64,000 nucleotides of DNA from positions 1 to 64,000 of the forward strand of contig CAJTGJ010000025.1 of assembly GCA_910575695.1 (NCBI GenBank), read 5' to 3'. Position 1 is the stretch's first letter, and each line of letters begins with the position of its first letter. Under the pieces are notes generated by a model that was not told where the DNA came from, made no database searches, and worked only from the letters and a program-made list of their open reading frames with translations. The translations under genes were made by a program, and so were the position numbers. The stretch is from Oscillospiraceae bacterium. GTDB taxonomy: Bacteria; Bacillota; Clostridia; Oscillospirales; Oscillospiraceae. Positions 50,783 through 59,071 of the stretch are shown here, one piece after another.

Positions 50783-52483
50783 ATGAAAAAGGCGACATCC
50801 CTTCTGGCCCTCATGCTGGCGCTTGTAATGCTTCTGAGCGCCTGCGGCCCCGCCGGAGAGCCGTCCGGCACCACCCCCGCAGACAGCACCGACGCCCCCG
50901 GCAATAGCGACGCGGCCGACGACACCGACAGCCCTGACAACCCTGACATTGACGAGAACGCCGTGGTCACCTTGGCCCTGCCCGGCGGATGGGACAGCCT
51001 GTGCCCTCTGGCGTCCACCTCCAACAACGCGGACACCGCTGTCAACACCATTTTTGAAAACCTGTTTGAGGCGGACGGCAAGGGCGGTTATATCGGCCGC
51101 CTAGGTGAGAGCTATGAGATTGTGGATGACAACACCGCGCTGGTGGTCCACCTCCAGAAAAACGCCGTCTGGCATGATGGCGAACCCTTTGACGCGGATG
51201 ACGTGATTTTCTCTGCCCGCCTGACCACCGACGGCTCCTACACCACCTCCCGCCGCCTGTTCTTCCAGCAGATGGACGGTTGTTCCGACAGCGGCGTGGA
51301 GCTGTCCGAGGACAGCGCCCATGTGGAGAAGATTGACGACTACACCGTCAAGTTCTACTACCGTCAGGCAGTGTCCGAGACCGCAATGCTGTACCCCGTC
51401 ACCGCCTTCTTCATCTTCCCTGAGCACATTCTGAAGGATGCCGACCCCGCCACCATCCTGGAGAACGACTTCTGGGTCAACCCGATCGGCACCGGCCCCT
51501 TTACCTATGAGAGCACCATCCCCGGCGAGTCCCTCACGGTGGCCGCTTTTGACGACTACTACCTGGGCAAGCCCAAATTCGCCAAGCTGGTGGTAAAAGT
51601 GATTACCTCCGCCAACCTGGTCACCTCCATGATGGCCGGTGAGGTGGACCTGATCACCGGCTCCCTGGCCGCCATCAGCGATGCCGATTATGATATGGCG
51701 GCGGCTGTGGACGGTTACACTGTGGAGTCTGTTGAGGGCGTGAACGGCCATTTCCTGTGCCTGAACAACGAGACGTTCAACACCCCGAAGATCCGAAAGG
51801 CCCTGGCCATGATGATGGATAAGGAGACCATGATCAAGGCGGGCGCAGGCGGAAAAGGTACCCCGGCGTATTCCATGTTCAACGGCGGCATCTACGACGA
51901 CAAGGCCGTGAGCAGTGAGTATGGCTATGAGTTCGACCCTGATACCGCTTACCAGATGCTCCAGGAGGAGGGCTTCGATTTTGACCGCACCTATGTGGCG
52001 TGCATCAACGATCTGCCCGTCCGTCAGGCCATGATGACCGTCATGCAGGAGACCTGGGCCAAGTATGGCATGAAGTTGGAGATTCAGACCCTGGACACCC
52101 AGACCTGCATCGCCACCATGCGGGAGGGCGGCTGTGACTTCTGGATCAACGGTACGTCTTCTGCGGACCGCACCTTCCTGTGGACCGGTTTCCTGGATTG
52201 GGTGTCCATTGACGCCGACGGCAACTACGCCCCCTTTAACCTGTCCAAGATCAGCGACCCTAAGCTGATGGAGCTGGCGCAGGGGATGACCAGCGCCATC
52301 ACGGAGGAGGATCTCCTGAGCGTGACCAGCGAGATCCAGAAGGTCCTTCTGACCGATTACAACTATATCTTTATGATTACCCCCAACATCAACTGCGCTG
52401 TCAGCAACCGCCTGAAGGGTGTGGACAAGGACCAGATGCTTGCCATGACGCTCAACTACTGCGACTGGGAAGTCACTGCCTGA
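50783..52483 (+). CDS. ABC transporter substrate-binding lipoprotein (SBP family 5)
   Basis: The 566-residue protein has a lipoprotein signal with lipobox LLSAC (Cys21) and an Asp/Ser/Pro-rich linker (about 22-58), so it is anchored outside the membrane. The SBP-5 domain spans 60-560, with LFEADGKGGYIGRLGESYEI, VVHLQKNAVWHDGEPFDADDVIFS and RKALAMMMDK as family phrases. It captures the operon's substrate. It starts after GAGGAGG and lies 58 bases behind OppF. Confidence 0.93.
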   Translation: MKKATSLLALMLALVMLLSACGPAGEPSGTTPADSTDAPGNSDAADDTDSPDNPDIDENAVVTLALPGGWDSLCPLASTSNNADTAVNTIFENLFEADGKGGYIGRLGESYEIVDDNTALVVHLQKNAVWHDGEPFDADDVIFSARLTTDGSYTTSRRLFFQQMDGCSDSGVELSEDSAHVEKIDDYTVKFYYRQAVSETAMLYPVTAFFIFPEHILKDADPATILENDFWVNPIGTGPFTYESTIPGESLTVAAFDDYYLGKPKFAKLVVKVITSANLVTSMMAGEVDLITGSLAAISDADYDMAAAVDGYTVESVEGVNGHFLCLNNETFNTPKIRKALAMMMDKETMIKAGAGGKGTPAYSMFNGGIYDDKAVSSEYGYEFDPDTAYQMLQEEGFDFDRTYVACINDLPVRQAMMTVMQETWAKYGMKLEIQTLDTQTCIATMREGGCDFWINGTSSADRTFLWTGFLDWVSIDADGNYAPFNLSKISDPKLMELAQGMTSAITEEDLLSVTSEIQKVLLTDYNYIFMITPNINCAVSNRLKGVDKDQMLAMTLNYCDWEVTA

Positions 52484-52562
52484 GCACAGCCGCTCCCTGC
52501 TGGCAAATGAACTGCGGCGGCCCGCCGCAGGCAAACAAAAAAGAAAGTGAGGCCGTTACTTT

Positions 52563-53456
52563 ATGAGCCAAGATTTCAGCGCGTCCTACCAGGGCCGTGC
52601 CCAGAACTGCACCCTCCACATCTACGATATGGAGACCCGGCAGATAAAAAAACTGCACAGCTTTACCCATGTGATCGAAGCGCCCATGTGGTCCGGGGAC
52701 GGCAAGGCCATCCTGTATAACAGCGAGGGCCTGGTGTACCGCTATGAGCTGGACAGCGGCGGGATTTCCCTGGTGGACACCGGGGAGGTGAAATACTGCA
52801 ACAACGACCATGTGCTGGCCCCGGACGGCTCCGGGATTGCCGTGAGCGGCAATGTGGAAAGCGTGATGGAGAGCAAGATCTATACCATAAGCTTCACGGA
52901 TGGCACCATGCGCGAGGTGGTGTCCACTCCCTGGAGCTACCTGCACGGTTGGTCCCCCGACGGCAGGACGCTGGCCTACTGCGCCGGGCGCATGGTGGAC
53001 GGGGAGATGGCGTGGGACGTATACACCTGCCCCGTGGAGGGCGGGCCAGAAACCCGTTTGACAGACGCCCCCGGACTGAACGACGGCTGTGAGTATTCCT
53101 CCGACGGGAAAACCATCTGGTTCAACTCCGTCCGGACCGGGTTGATGCAGGTGTGGAAGATGAACGCCGACGGCAGCGGACAGACCCAGATGACCTTTGA
53201 CGGGGACATGAACTCCTGGTTTCCCCATATCTCGCCCGACCTGTCCAAGGTGGTCTATCTGGCCTACCACAAAGGGGATCTGGAGCCGGGACAGCATCTG
53301 CCCGACCTGAACGTGGAGATCCGCATGATACCTGCGGACGGCGGCGCGCCGGAAACCCTGCTGAAAATTTTCGGCGGGCAGGGTTCCATCAACGTGAACA
53401 GCTGGTCCCCTGATTCCAAACAGTTTGCCTTTGTCTCCTACCGTCAGGCAACCTGA
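52563..53456 (+). CDS. TolB-like beta-propeller protein
   Basis: A 297-residue protein with at least four PD40/WD-like blades: APMWSGDGKAILYN, HVLAPDGSGIAVSG, HGWSPDGRTLAYCAG, CEYSSDGKTIWFN, PHISPDLSKVVYLA, NSWSPDSKQFAFVS. There is no signal peptide, so it is cytoplasmic. Cytosolic propellers of this kind occur as lyases or as hydrolases in sugar clusters (oligogalacturonate lyase type) and also as scaffold proteins; the catalytic residues of that lyase are not evident. It is the last gene of the operon and follows AAAGAAAGTGAGG. Confidence 0.8.
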   Translation: MSQDFSASYQGRAQNCTLHIYDMETRQIKKLHSFTHVIEAPMWSGDGKAILYNSEGLVYRYELDSGGISLVDTGEVKYCNNDHVLAPDGSGIAVSGNVESVMESKIYTISFTDGTMREVVSTPWSYLHGWSPDGRTLAYCAGRMVDGEMAWDVYTCPVEGGPETRLTDAPGLNDGCEYSSDGKTIWFNSVRTGLMQVWKMNADGSGQTQMTFDGDMNSWFPHISPDLSKVVYLAYHKGDLEPGQHLPDLNVEIRMIPADGGAPETLLKIFGGQGSINVNSWSPDSKQFAFVSYRQAT

Positions 53457-53494
53457 AAAGGGGCAGGGCCTCTTTTACAAAAAACGCTTTTCTT

Positions 53495-53523
53495 GGGGGA
53501 CGCCTCGTCAGGAGGCGTCCCCC
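53495..53523 (+). terminator. Hairpin at the end of the glycoside operon
   Basis: Perfect 12-base arms (gggggacgcctc / gaggcgtccccc) with a 5-base loop. The T-run is absent, so it may act as a mRNA 3' end protector or Rho-independent element of low strength. Confidence 0.6.
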
Positions 53524-53611
53524 ATACTGCCGCGGGCACAGCGCCGCACCCTTGACGCGCCCCCTTCGCGGTGGTATACTTCCCTTCACTACGAGATCAA
53601 GGGTGGATATC

Positions 53612-55003
53612 ATGTCGATTTTGAAAGGGCGCGCCGGTGCGCCCAAAAGCCAGTCCCTCATCCAGGGCTCCATAACCCGGGGCATCCTGTCCTTTGCCCT
53701 GCCCCTGTTCCTGGGCCAGCTGCTCCAGCAGCTCTATAACCTGGCCGACGCCTGGGTGCTGGGCAATTTCGCCTCAAACGAGGCTTTTGCCGCTGTCAGC
53801 TCCGGGGGGAACCTGACCTTCCTCATCATCGGCTTTTTCAACGGCATTGCCGTGGGCGGCGGGGTGGTAATCTCCCGGTACTACGGGGCGGGGGACGAGG
53901 AAAACGTGGTGCGGGCCATCCACACCAATTTCCTGTTCGGCATTATTGCCTCCGTCCTGTCCACGGCGGCGGGGCTGGTGCTGATCCCCAGACTGCTGGT
54001 TATGATGAACACGCCGGACACGGTGCTGCCCTACTCCCTGCTGTATTTCCGCATCTATTTCGGCGGTGTGTTCACCGTGATCCTCTATAACATCTGCATG
54101 GCCATCATGCAGTCCCTGGGGGACAGCATCCACCCGCTGTATTACCTGATGGTGTCCTCGGTGCTGAACATGGTGCTGGACCTGCTGTTCGTGGCGGTGT
54201 TCCAGTGGGGCGTGGCCGGAGCGGCGGCGGCCACCGTCATCACCCAGGGGTTCAGCTTCCTGCTGTGCCTTTGGCGGATGTGCCGGGTGAAGGACTACAC
54301 CCGGCTGGACTTCCGGAAGCTGCGGCTCTATCCCGGCATCCTCTCCCAGGTGCTCCGCCAGGGCCTGCCCACCGGGGTGCAGAACGCCGTCATCAGCGTG
54401 GGCAATATCGTCATTCAGAGCAATATCAACGCCTTCGGGCAGTATGCCATGTCCGGCCACGGGGCATACGCCAAAATCGAGGGGATCGTGTTCCTGCCCA
54501 TCACCAGCCTGTCCATGGCCCTGCCCACCTTCATCAGCCAGAACCTGGGGGCGCGGCAGTACGAGCGGGCCAAGAAAGGCGCCGTCTTCGGCCTGCTGTC
54601 CGGCATGGCGGTGGCGGAGCTGATCGGGGTGGTATTCCTGTTCGCCGCGCCACCCGCCCTGCGCTTTTTCGTGGACGAGGCCCAGGCCATTGAGTTCGGC
54701 GCCATCCATGGACGGGTGGTGGCCCCGTTTTTCTGCCTGCTGGCCTTTTCCCACTGCGCCGCCGGGGTGCTGCGGGGGTGCGGCAAGTCCATTGTCCCCA
54801 TGGTCACCATGCTGGCGTTCTGGTGCTGTGTCCGGGTGGTCTATGTCACCCTGGCTGTCCGGGCGTTCCCGGTGTTTCAGACCATTTCCTGGGCCTATCC
54901 CCTCACCTGGTCGCTGAGCTCGGTGGTGTTTGTGCTGTTCCTGCTGAAGTCGGACTGGCTCCATGCCTTTGACCGGGGCGCGCCGCGAAATGGCGGCGGT
55001 TGA
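53612..55003 (+). CDS. MATE family efflux transporter
   Basis: The 463-residue protein has twelve hydrophobic helices and the MATE pattern (ILSFALPLFLGQLLQQLYNLADAWVLGNF in helix 1; a repeat in the second half, SVGNIVIQSNINAFGQYAM). MATE exporters expel cationic drugs or metabolites by Na+ or H+ antiport. The start ATG at 53612 follows AAGGGTGG; a longer frame upstream lacks a ribosome site. It ends in a terminator that overlaps its stop codon. It is not clearly linked to the neighbouring operons. Confidence 0.9.
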   Translation: MSILKGRAGAPKSQSLIQGSITRGILSFALPLFLGQLLQQLYNLADAWVLGNFASNEAFAAVSSGGNLTFLIIGFFNGIAVGGGVVISRYYGAGDEENVVRAIHTNFLFGIIASVLSTAAGLVLIPRLLVMMNTPDTVLPYSLLYFRIYFGGVFTVILYNICMAIMQSLGDSIHPLYYLMVSSVLNMVLDLLFVAVFQWGVAGAAAATVITQGFSFLLCLWRMCRVKDYTRLDFRKLRLYPGILSQVLRQGLPTGVQNAVISVGNIVIQSNINAFGQYAMSGHGAYAKIEGIVFLPITSLSMALPTFISQNLGARQYERAKKGAVFGLLSGMAVAELIGVVFLFAAPPALRFFVDEAQAIEFGAIHGRVVAPFFCLLAFSHCAAGVLRGCGKSIVPMVTMLAFWCCVRVVYVTLAVRAFPVFQTISWAYPLTWSLSSVVFVLFLLKSDWLHAFDRGAPRNGGG

Positions 55004-55024
55004 ATCCCAGCCGCCGCCTTTTTT
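54992..55024 (+). terminator. Terminator of the MATE gene
   Basis: Stem ggcggcgg / ccgccgcc followed by TTTTTT, overlapping the stop codon. Confidence 0.75.
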
Positions 55025-55136
55025 GGAAAAGCTTGTTATAGATCCGGTGATCTGGCCGATATTAACAATAGCGCAGGGAAGCGGCGCAAATTTAACAGAC
55101 GATGCAGGGAGGCACATCGGAAAGCGGGAATTTTTC

Positions 55137-56162
55137 ATGAACATTGGAATGACAGCGCTGAGGAATGGGGGAACGGTGCTCCGGACCAGGAAATACACCG
55201 GCAAAGACGAAGCAGAGGCGTCCGGCTTTGCCGCTGAGCTGGAACGGACAGCGGCGTGGCGGGACACGGCGTCCGTCTCAGCCTCAAAACCGGTCAGCGC
55301 CCCGGAACCGGCGGACCCCAACGCCATCCTGCCCACGGATTCTGTCCAGGTCAAGCTGGAAAAGCTCCAGAAAATTGCGGAAACCGCCGACTATACCGGG
55401 ATGAGCTATGAGGAAATTTACTGCGCCATCTGGGATCGCTATCAGAATGCTTTTGATGGAAAAATGTCGGCGATTACTTCGTGTTTACTTGGTGGGGAAG
55501 ATTGGGCAAGTATCAACAATCAGTTTGTTTCAGAACTAAATGAAGTTGTTTATCACCCGTTATATCAAAAGATTTATAATGAGACAGGTTTAAAAAAGGG
55601 AACTCAGGAGTTTAGCGTATACTGGAAAGAACATTACGCCCATATTTTCTCATCCGCTACTCTTGGTTATGAAGGAATGACCCTTGACGAGAAAGAACAA
55701 GCAATCTATGAAAAGTACGCTGGTAAGTGTTCCCTCTATGATTTTGCAAGTATGATGGGAGAACTCAAGGATGCTGGAATCCTTTCTGACAGAATGGGAG
55801 ATTATGCGTCATTTAGCTTTATGAACATGATGAGAAGGGAACTCTTGTATAGGTACTGCTCAAATGCGACTGATGATTTGATGTATATGTCTAATCAAGA
55901 ATGGGCTGACATCATATACCGGCCTAATGAAGCTCAAAGATTTGTTCAGGGGTTAAAAGATTCACTAAAAAGTGTTACATTCAAAAACTGGAACTTCGAT
56001 ATCAGGGGTATGCTGGACAGCGCCATTGACGATTTGCTGTCCATGCTGGACAAGTCCGTGGAAAGCGCCCACGCCGCCGTGGAGCGGGCGGTGCAGGCCG
56101 GTCTGGAGCAGAGCGGCTATATGAAATTCGGGGACCGTATGATCCCGCTCAATATCATGTGA
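55137..56162 (+). CDS. Hypothetical protein with a mosaic gene structure
   Basis: A 341-residue product without signal peptide or membrane segment. The first ~100 residues and the last ~60 (GMLDSAIDDLLSMLDKSVESAHAAVERAVQAGLEQ) are encoded by GC-rich sequence, whereas about 55435-55985 between them is distinctly AT-rich with codons such as TTA, AAA, AAT and GAT. The middle contains AIWDRYQNAFDG..., SELNEVVYHPLYQKIYNETGL and EYAGKCSLYDFASMMGELK-like stretches, all helical. I recognise no domain. The start choice is uncertain: the frame is open from 54963, and ATG 55137 has only AAAGCGGGA before it. Possibly a composite gene built by recombination. Confidence 0.7.
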   Translation: MNIGMTALRNGGTVLRTRKYTGKDEAEASGFAAELERTAAWRDTASVSASKPVSAPEPADPNAILPTDSVQVKLEKLQKIAETADYTGMSYEEIYCAIWDRYQNAFDGKMSAITSCLLGGEDWASINNQFVSELNEVVYHPLYQKIYNETGLKKGTQEFSVYWKEHYAHIFSSATLGYEGMTLDEKEQAIYEKYAGKCSLYDFASMMGELKDAGILSDRMGDYASFSFMNMMRRELLYRYCSNATDDLMYMSNQEWADIIYRPNEAQRFVQGLKDSLKSVTFKNWNFDIRGMLDSAIDDLLSMLDKSVESAHAAVERAVQAGLEQSGYMKFGDRMIPLNIM

Positions 56163-56168
56163 CCTGAA

Positions 56169-56203
56169 AACAGTCCCTTCCGGGAGGAGGGGGCTGTTTT
56201 TTT
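56169..56203 (+). terminator. Terminator after the mosaic gene
   Basis: Stem acagtccc / gggggctgt (G-T pairs) followed by TTTTTTT. Confidence 0.75.
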
Positions 56204-56284
56204 CGCGTCCCAGTGAAACCTGAGCGGGCAAAGCTGTGATATGATAGGTGAAAGCGGCTTTCAAGACCTGTAAGGAGCAGTCCA

Positions 56285-56827
56285 ATGAAAGAAGAAACCA
56301 TTCTGCGAAAAATGCGGTCCGGCGATCCCGCCGGGCTGGAAGCCCTCATGGAGCGCTATCTCCCCTATGTGTCCGCCGTGGTGTGGAACATCCTCCGGGG
56401 CAGCATGAGCATCGAGGACGGGGAGGAGACGGCCTCCGACGTATTCCTGGCCGCCTGGGAGCAGGCCGGCGATTTACAGCCGGGGCGCGTCAAGGCGTGG
56501 CTGGGGGCGGTGGCCCGGCACAAGGCGAAAAACAAGCTGCGCCAGCGGGGCCGGACCATCCCTCTGGAGGACGACATGATCGACATACCCGGCCCGGGGG
56601 ACCCCGCCGGGGAGGTGGAGCGGGCGGAGGAACAGGCCCTGGTGCGCCGGGCGCTGCAGTCCCTGGGTGAGCCGGACCGGGAAATTTTCCTGCGGCACTA
56701 CTACTATGCCCAGAGCGTGAAGGAGGTTGCCAGCGCCATGCGGCTCAACGAATCCACCGTAAAGACCCGGCTGCGCAGAGGGCGTTTCAAGTTAAAGGAA
56801 TTGCTGACGAAGGAGGAATTGGCATGA
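56285..56827 (+). CDS. ECF-type RNA polymerase sigma factor (second)
   Basis: The 180-residue protein has region 2 (about 8-75; GLEALMERYLPYVSAVVWN, EETASDVFLAAWEQAG, KAWLGAVARHKAKNKLR) and region 4 (about 120-172; LGEPDREIFLRHYYYAQSVKEVASAMRL, TVKTRLRRGRFKLKE). It should respond to an envelope or environmental signal. Its stop overlaps the start of the next gene (ATGA). TGAAACC at 56214-56220 upstream resembles an ECF -35, but the matching -10 is unconvincing; a TATGAT with TGTGA stands at 56240-56245. AAGGAGCAG precedes the ATG. Confidence 0.88.
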   Translation: MKEETILRKMRSGDPAGLEALMERYLPYVSAVVWNILRGSMSIEDGEETASDVFLAAWEQAGDLQPGRVKAWLGAVARHKAKNKLRQRGRTIPLEDDMIDIPGPGDPAGEVERAEEQALVRRALQSLGEPDREIFLRHYYYAQSVKEVASAMRLNESTVKTRLRRGRFKLKELLTKEELA

Positions 56828-57987
56828 GAAAACGAATTTCCGATCTGCTGGACGCCTGCCAGGACGACAGCGTGGAGCTTTCCGGCAATACGCCCCTTTC
56901 GTCCGCCCGGATTAAGGAGTTGACTATGAACAGGATTACACCGAAAAAGAAGAAGCTGTACCGTCTGCCCGCCCGCCTGCTGGCGGCGGCAGCGATCGCG
57001 GCCGCCCTCACCGCCTCCGCCTTTGCGGCGGTCTACATCGCCGGGGCGGGGGAGCTGATGCAGGACTTCTTCGCGAAAGACGGCGCGCCCCTGTCCACCG
57101 GACAGATTGAGAACCTGGACCAGGTGGGCCAGACCTTCGAGGGGGGCGTCACCGATAACGGGGCCACCATCACCCCCATCGCCGCTCTGGCGGACGAAAA
57201 CTGCTACTACCTGCGCCTGCGCATCGAGGCTCCGGAGGGCACGGCCCTGCCCGACCTGGACCCGGACACGGATGGCTGGTACCAGCTGGTCGGAAACCAG
57301 TGGCCGGAGGAGGAATTAACCTTTGTCTCAGAGACGGGGGCAAATATCATCAGTGGGTATAGCTACACCTTTGAATGGCAGCCGGACAGCGATCCCACCG
57401 ACAACATGAAGGAAGTGGTCGTCCGTTTCACCGCCCATGGGGCGGATCCCGCGGTATTCAATAACCAGGAGGGCAAAATCCTGACGATACGCGGTCTCTG
57501 GATCCAGGCCCCGGACAAGGGGTACACCCCCGTGTTTACCGGAAATTTCGCCCTGGACGTGGGCGGGGCCTTTGAGCAGCATTCTCTGACCGTGGACTGC
57601 GGCGGGGCGGACTATGTCGATATCACCGGCCTGGGCTACACCATGTGGCTGGACCGGGTGGAGCTGACCCCGCTGTCCATCTCGGTGTGGTTCCGGGACA
57701 ATGTGAAGCCCGATCAAACCAGCTTTGCTGCATTTGGCGGCAGCAAGGGATTCTGCGAGGGGCTGCAAATTGTGCTGAAGGACGGCACAGTGGCCTTTGA
57801 CAACGTGCCCACGTGGACACACGACCCGGCAGAACTCAACTGGGACGCCGCCACCATGCTGGCGGACGGACCCATCAGCAATAAGAACGGCTTCACCCCC
57901 TTCGACCAGCCCCTGGATCTGGATCAGGTGGACTATCTCAAATTCGGGGATCACATCATCCCCGTCCACGCGGACAGCGCGGACTGA
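56824..57987 (+). CDS. Membrane anti-sigma-type protein (DUF4179-like, second)
   Basis: The 387-residue protein has a ~45-residue basic cytoplasmic N-terminus (MRKRISDLLDACQDDS, ITPKKKKLYRL), one transmembrane helix (about 50-72, ARLLAAAAIAAALTASAFA) and a large extracytoplasmic domain with several beta segments. It has the same plan as the 476-residue protein at 22196-23626 but only weak sequence similarity. It overlaps the sigma gene by four bases, so the pair is translated together. It would hold the sigma factor until the outer domain senses a signal. Confidence 0.82.
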   Translation: MRKRISDLLDACQDDSVELSGNTPLSSARIKELTMNRITPKKKKLYRLPARLLAAAAIAAALTASAFAAVYIAGAGELMQDFFAKDGAPLSTGQIENLDQVGQTFEGGVTDNGATITPIAALADENCYYLRLRIEAPEGTALPDLDPDTDGWYQLVGNQWPEEELTFVSETGANIISGYSYTFEWQPDSDPTDNMKEVVVRFTAHGADPAVFNNQEGKILTIRGLWIQAPDKGYTPVFTGNFALDVGGAFEQHSLTVDCGGADYVDITGLGYTMWLDRVELTPLSISVWFRDNVKPDQTSFAAFGGSKGFCEGLQIVLKDGTVAFDNVPTWTHDPAELNWDAATMLADGPISNKNGFTPFDQPLDLDQVDYLKFGDHIIPVHADSAD

Positions 57988-57990
57988 CGC

Positions 57991-58027
57991 GAAGCGGCCC
58001 CTCCCAAGCGGGAGGGGCCGCATTTTG
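57991..58027. terminator. Terminator between anti-sigma gene and rfbA
   Basis: Stem gcggcccctccc / gggaggggccgc, followed by ATTTT on the plus strand; it can also serve the convergent rfbA. Confidence 0.75.
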
Positions 58028-58035
58028 CCGTTTCA

Positions 58036-58896
58036 TCAGAGCTGGATAGACAGCAGATACTGCCCGTAGGCCGTCATGGCCATAGGCTGGCCCAAGGCCC
58101 GGAGCTGTCCCTCCGTGATCCACCCCTGCCGGAAGGCGCACTCCTCGATGCACCCCACGTACCGCCCGCCGTGCTGGAGGGCGTGGATGGTCTGGGCGGC
58201 GGTGAGCAGGCTGTCGGCGTTTCCCGCGTCCAGCCATACGTAGTTGTCCTCCAGGGGGATGACCTGCAAATTCTCCCGGCGGAGAAATTCCAGGTTCACG
58301 TCGGTGATCTCCAGCTCCCCCCGGGCGGAGGGGGTGAGCCGTCCGGCGATGGACAGCGCCTCGCTGGTGTAGAAATACAGGCCGGGGACGATGTAATTGG
58401 ACTTGGGGTGCTGGGGCTTTTCCTCAATGGAGATGGCCCGGCCCGTGGCGTCGAACTCCACCACGCCGAAGGGGCGGGGGTTATCCACCCGGCAGCCGAA
58501 CACCGTGCCCCCCCGGTTTTCCCGTGCGGCCCGCTGGAGGGTCTGCTCCAGGTCCAGCGCCCAGAAGATGTTGTCCCCCAGCACCAGGCACACGTCGTCC
58601 CCGCCCAGGAACTCCCCGCCGATGAGCAGGGCGTCGGCGATGCCCCGGGCCACGGGCTGGACGGTGTACTGGATGCTCATGCCCAGCTGGGAGCCGTCCC
58701 CCAGCAGGGAGGTGAAGGTGTCCGCCTCGCCGGGAGGCACGATGACGAGCACCTCCCGGATGCCCGCCTGGATGAGCACCGACAGCGGGTAGTAGATCAG
58801 CGGTTTGTCGTACACGGGAAGCAGGGGCTTGCAGACGGGACGGGTCATCGGGTACAGGCGGGTGCCCCGTCCGGCGGCTAAAATGATACCCTTCAT
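58036..58896 (-). CDS. rfbA: Glucose-1-phosphate thymidylyltransferase
   Basis: The 286-residue enzyme makes dTDP-glucose from glucose 1-phosphate and dTTP, the first step to dTDP-rhamnose and other deoxysugars of cell-surface glycans. It has the nucleotidyltransferase motif ILAAGRGTRLYP, PVYDKPLIYYP, LGDNIFW, FGVVEFD, EEKP and the C-terminal YVWLDAGNADSLL. It is of normal RmlA length. The later genes rfbB, C and D are not in the window. A near-consensus promoter lies upstream and AGGAGG-type ribosome site GGAGGTTA 11 bases before the ATG. Confidence 0.95.
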   Translation of the reverse strand: MKGIILAAGRGTRLYPMTRPVCKPLLPVYDKPLIYYPLSVLIQAGIREVLVIVPPGEADTFTSLLGDGSQLGMSIQYTVQPVARGIADALLIGGEFLGGDDVCLVLGDNIFWALDLEQTLQRAARENRGGTVFGCRVDNPRPFGVVEFDATGRAISIEEKPQHPKSNYIVPGLYFYTSEALSIAGRLTPSARGELEITDVNLEFLRRENLQVIPLEDNYVWLDAGNADSLLTAAQTIHALQHGGRYVGCIEECAFRQGWITEGQLRALGQPMAMTAYGQYLLSIQL

Positions 58897-58962
58897 AATA
58901 ACGCAATAACCTCCATTAATTCACAACGGCTGGCGCCTCAATATTCTATCCTTCCCAGGGCC

Positions 58963-58991
58963 ATTATACAGAAGCCGGAAGAAAAAGTCAA
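58963..58991 (-). promoter_or_regulatory. Promoter of rfbA
   Basis: On the minus strand TTGACT (58991-58986), 17 bp, TATAAT (58968-58963). Confidence 0.8.
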
Positions 58992-59008
58992 TGAGGCCTC
59001 TGCGGCGC

Positions 59009-59037
59009 TTGACTTTCCTCGTTCGCGGCGGTAAAAT
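59009..59037 (+). promoter_or_regulatory. Promoter of the CobW-type genes
   Basis: TTGACT (59009-59014), 17 bp, TAAAAT (59032-59037), 35 bases before the first start codon. The leader contains GGAAATGATTCC, which is weakly palindromic and could be a metal-regulator site; this is not established. Confidence 0.75.
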
Positions 59038-59071
59038 AAATGGAAACTTTAAGTAAAGGAAATGATTCCCA

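Noticed and set aside
56214..56245. ECF-type autoregulatory promoter for the second sigma operon
   Set aside because: A TGAAACC is present but the sequence 16-17 bases on lacks the CGT core; a sigma-A -10 explains the region equally well.
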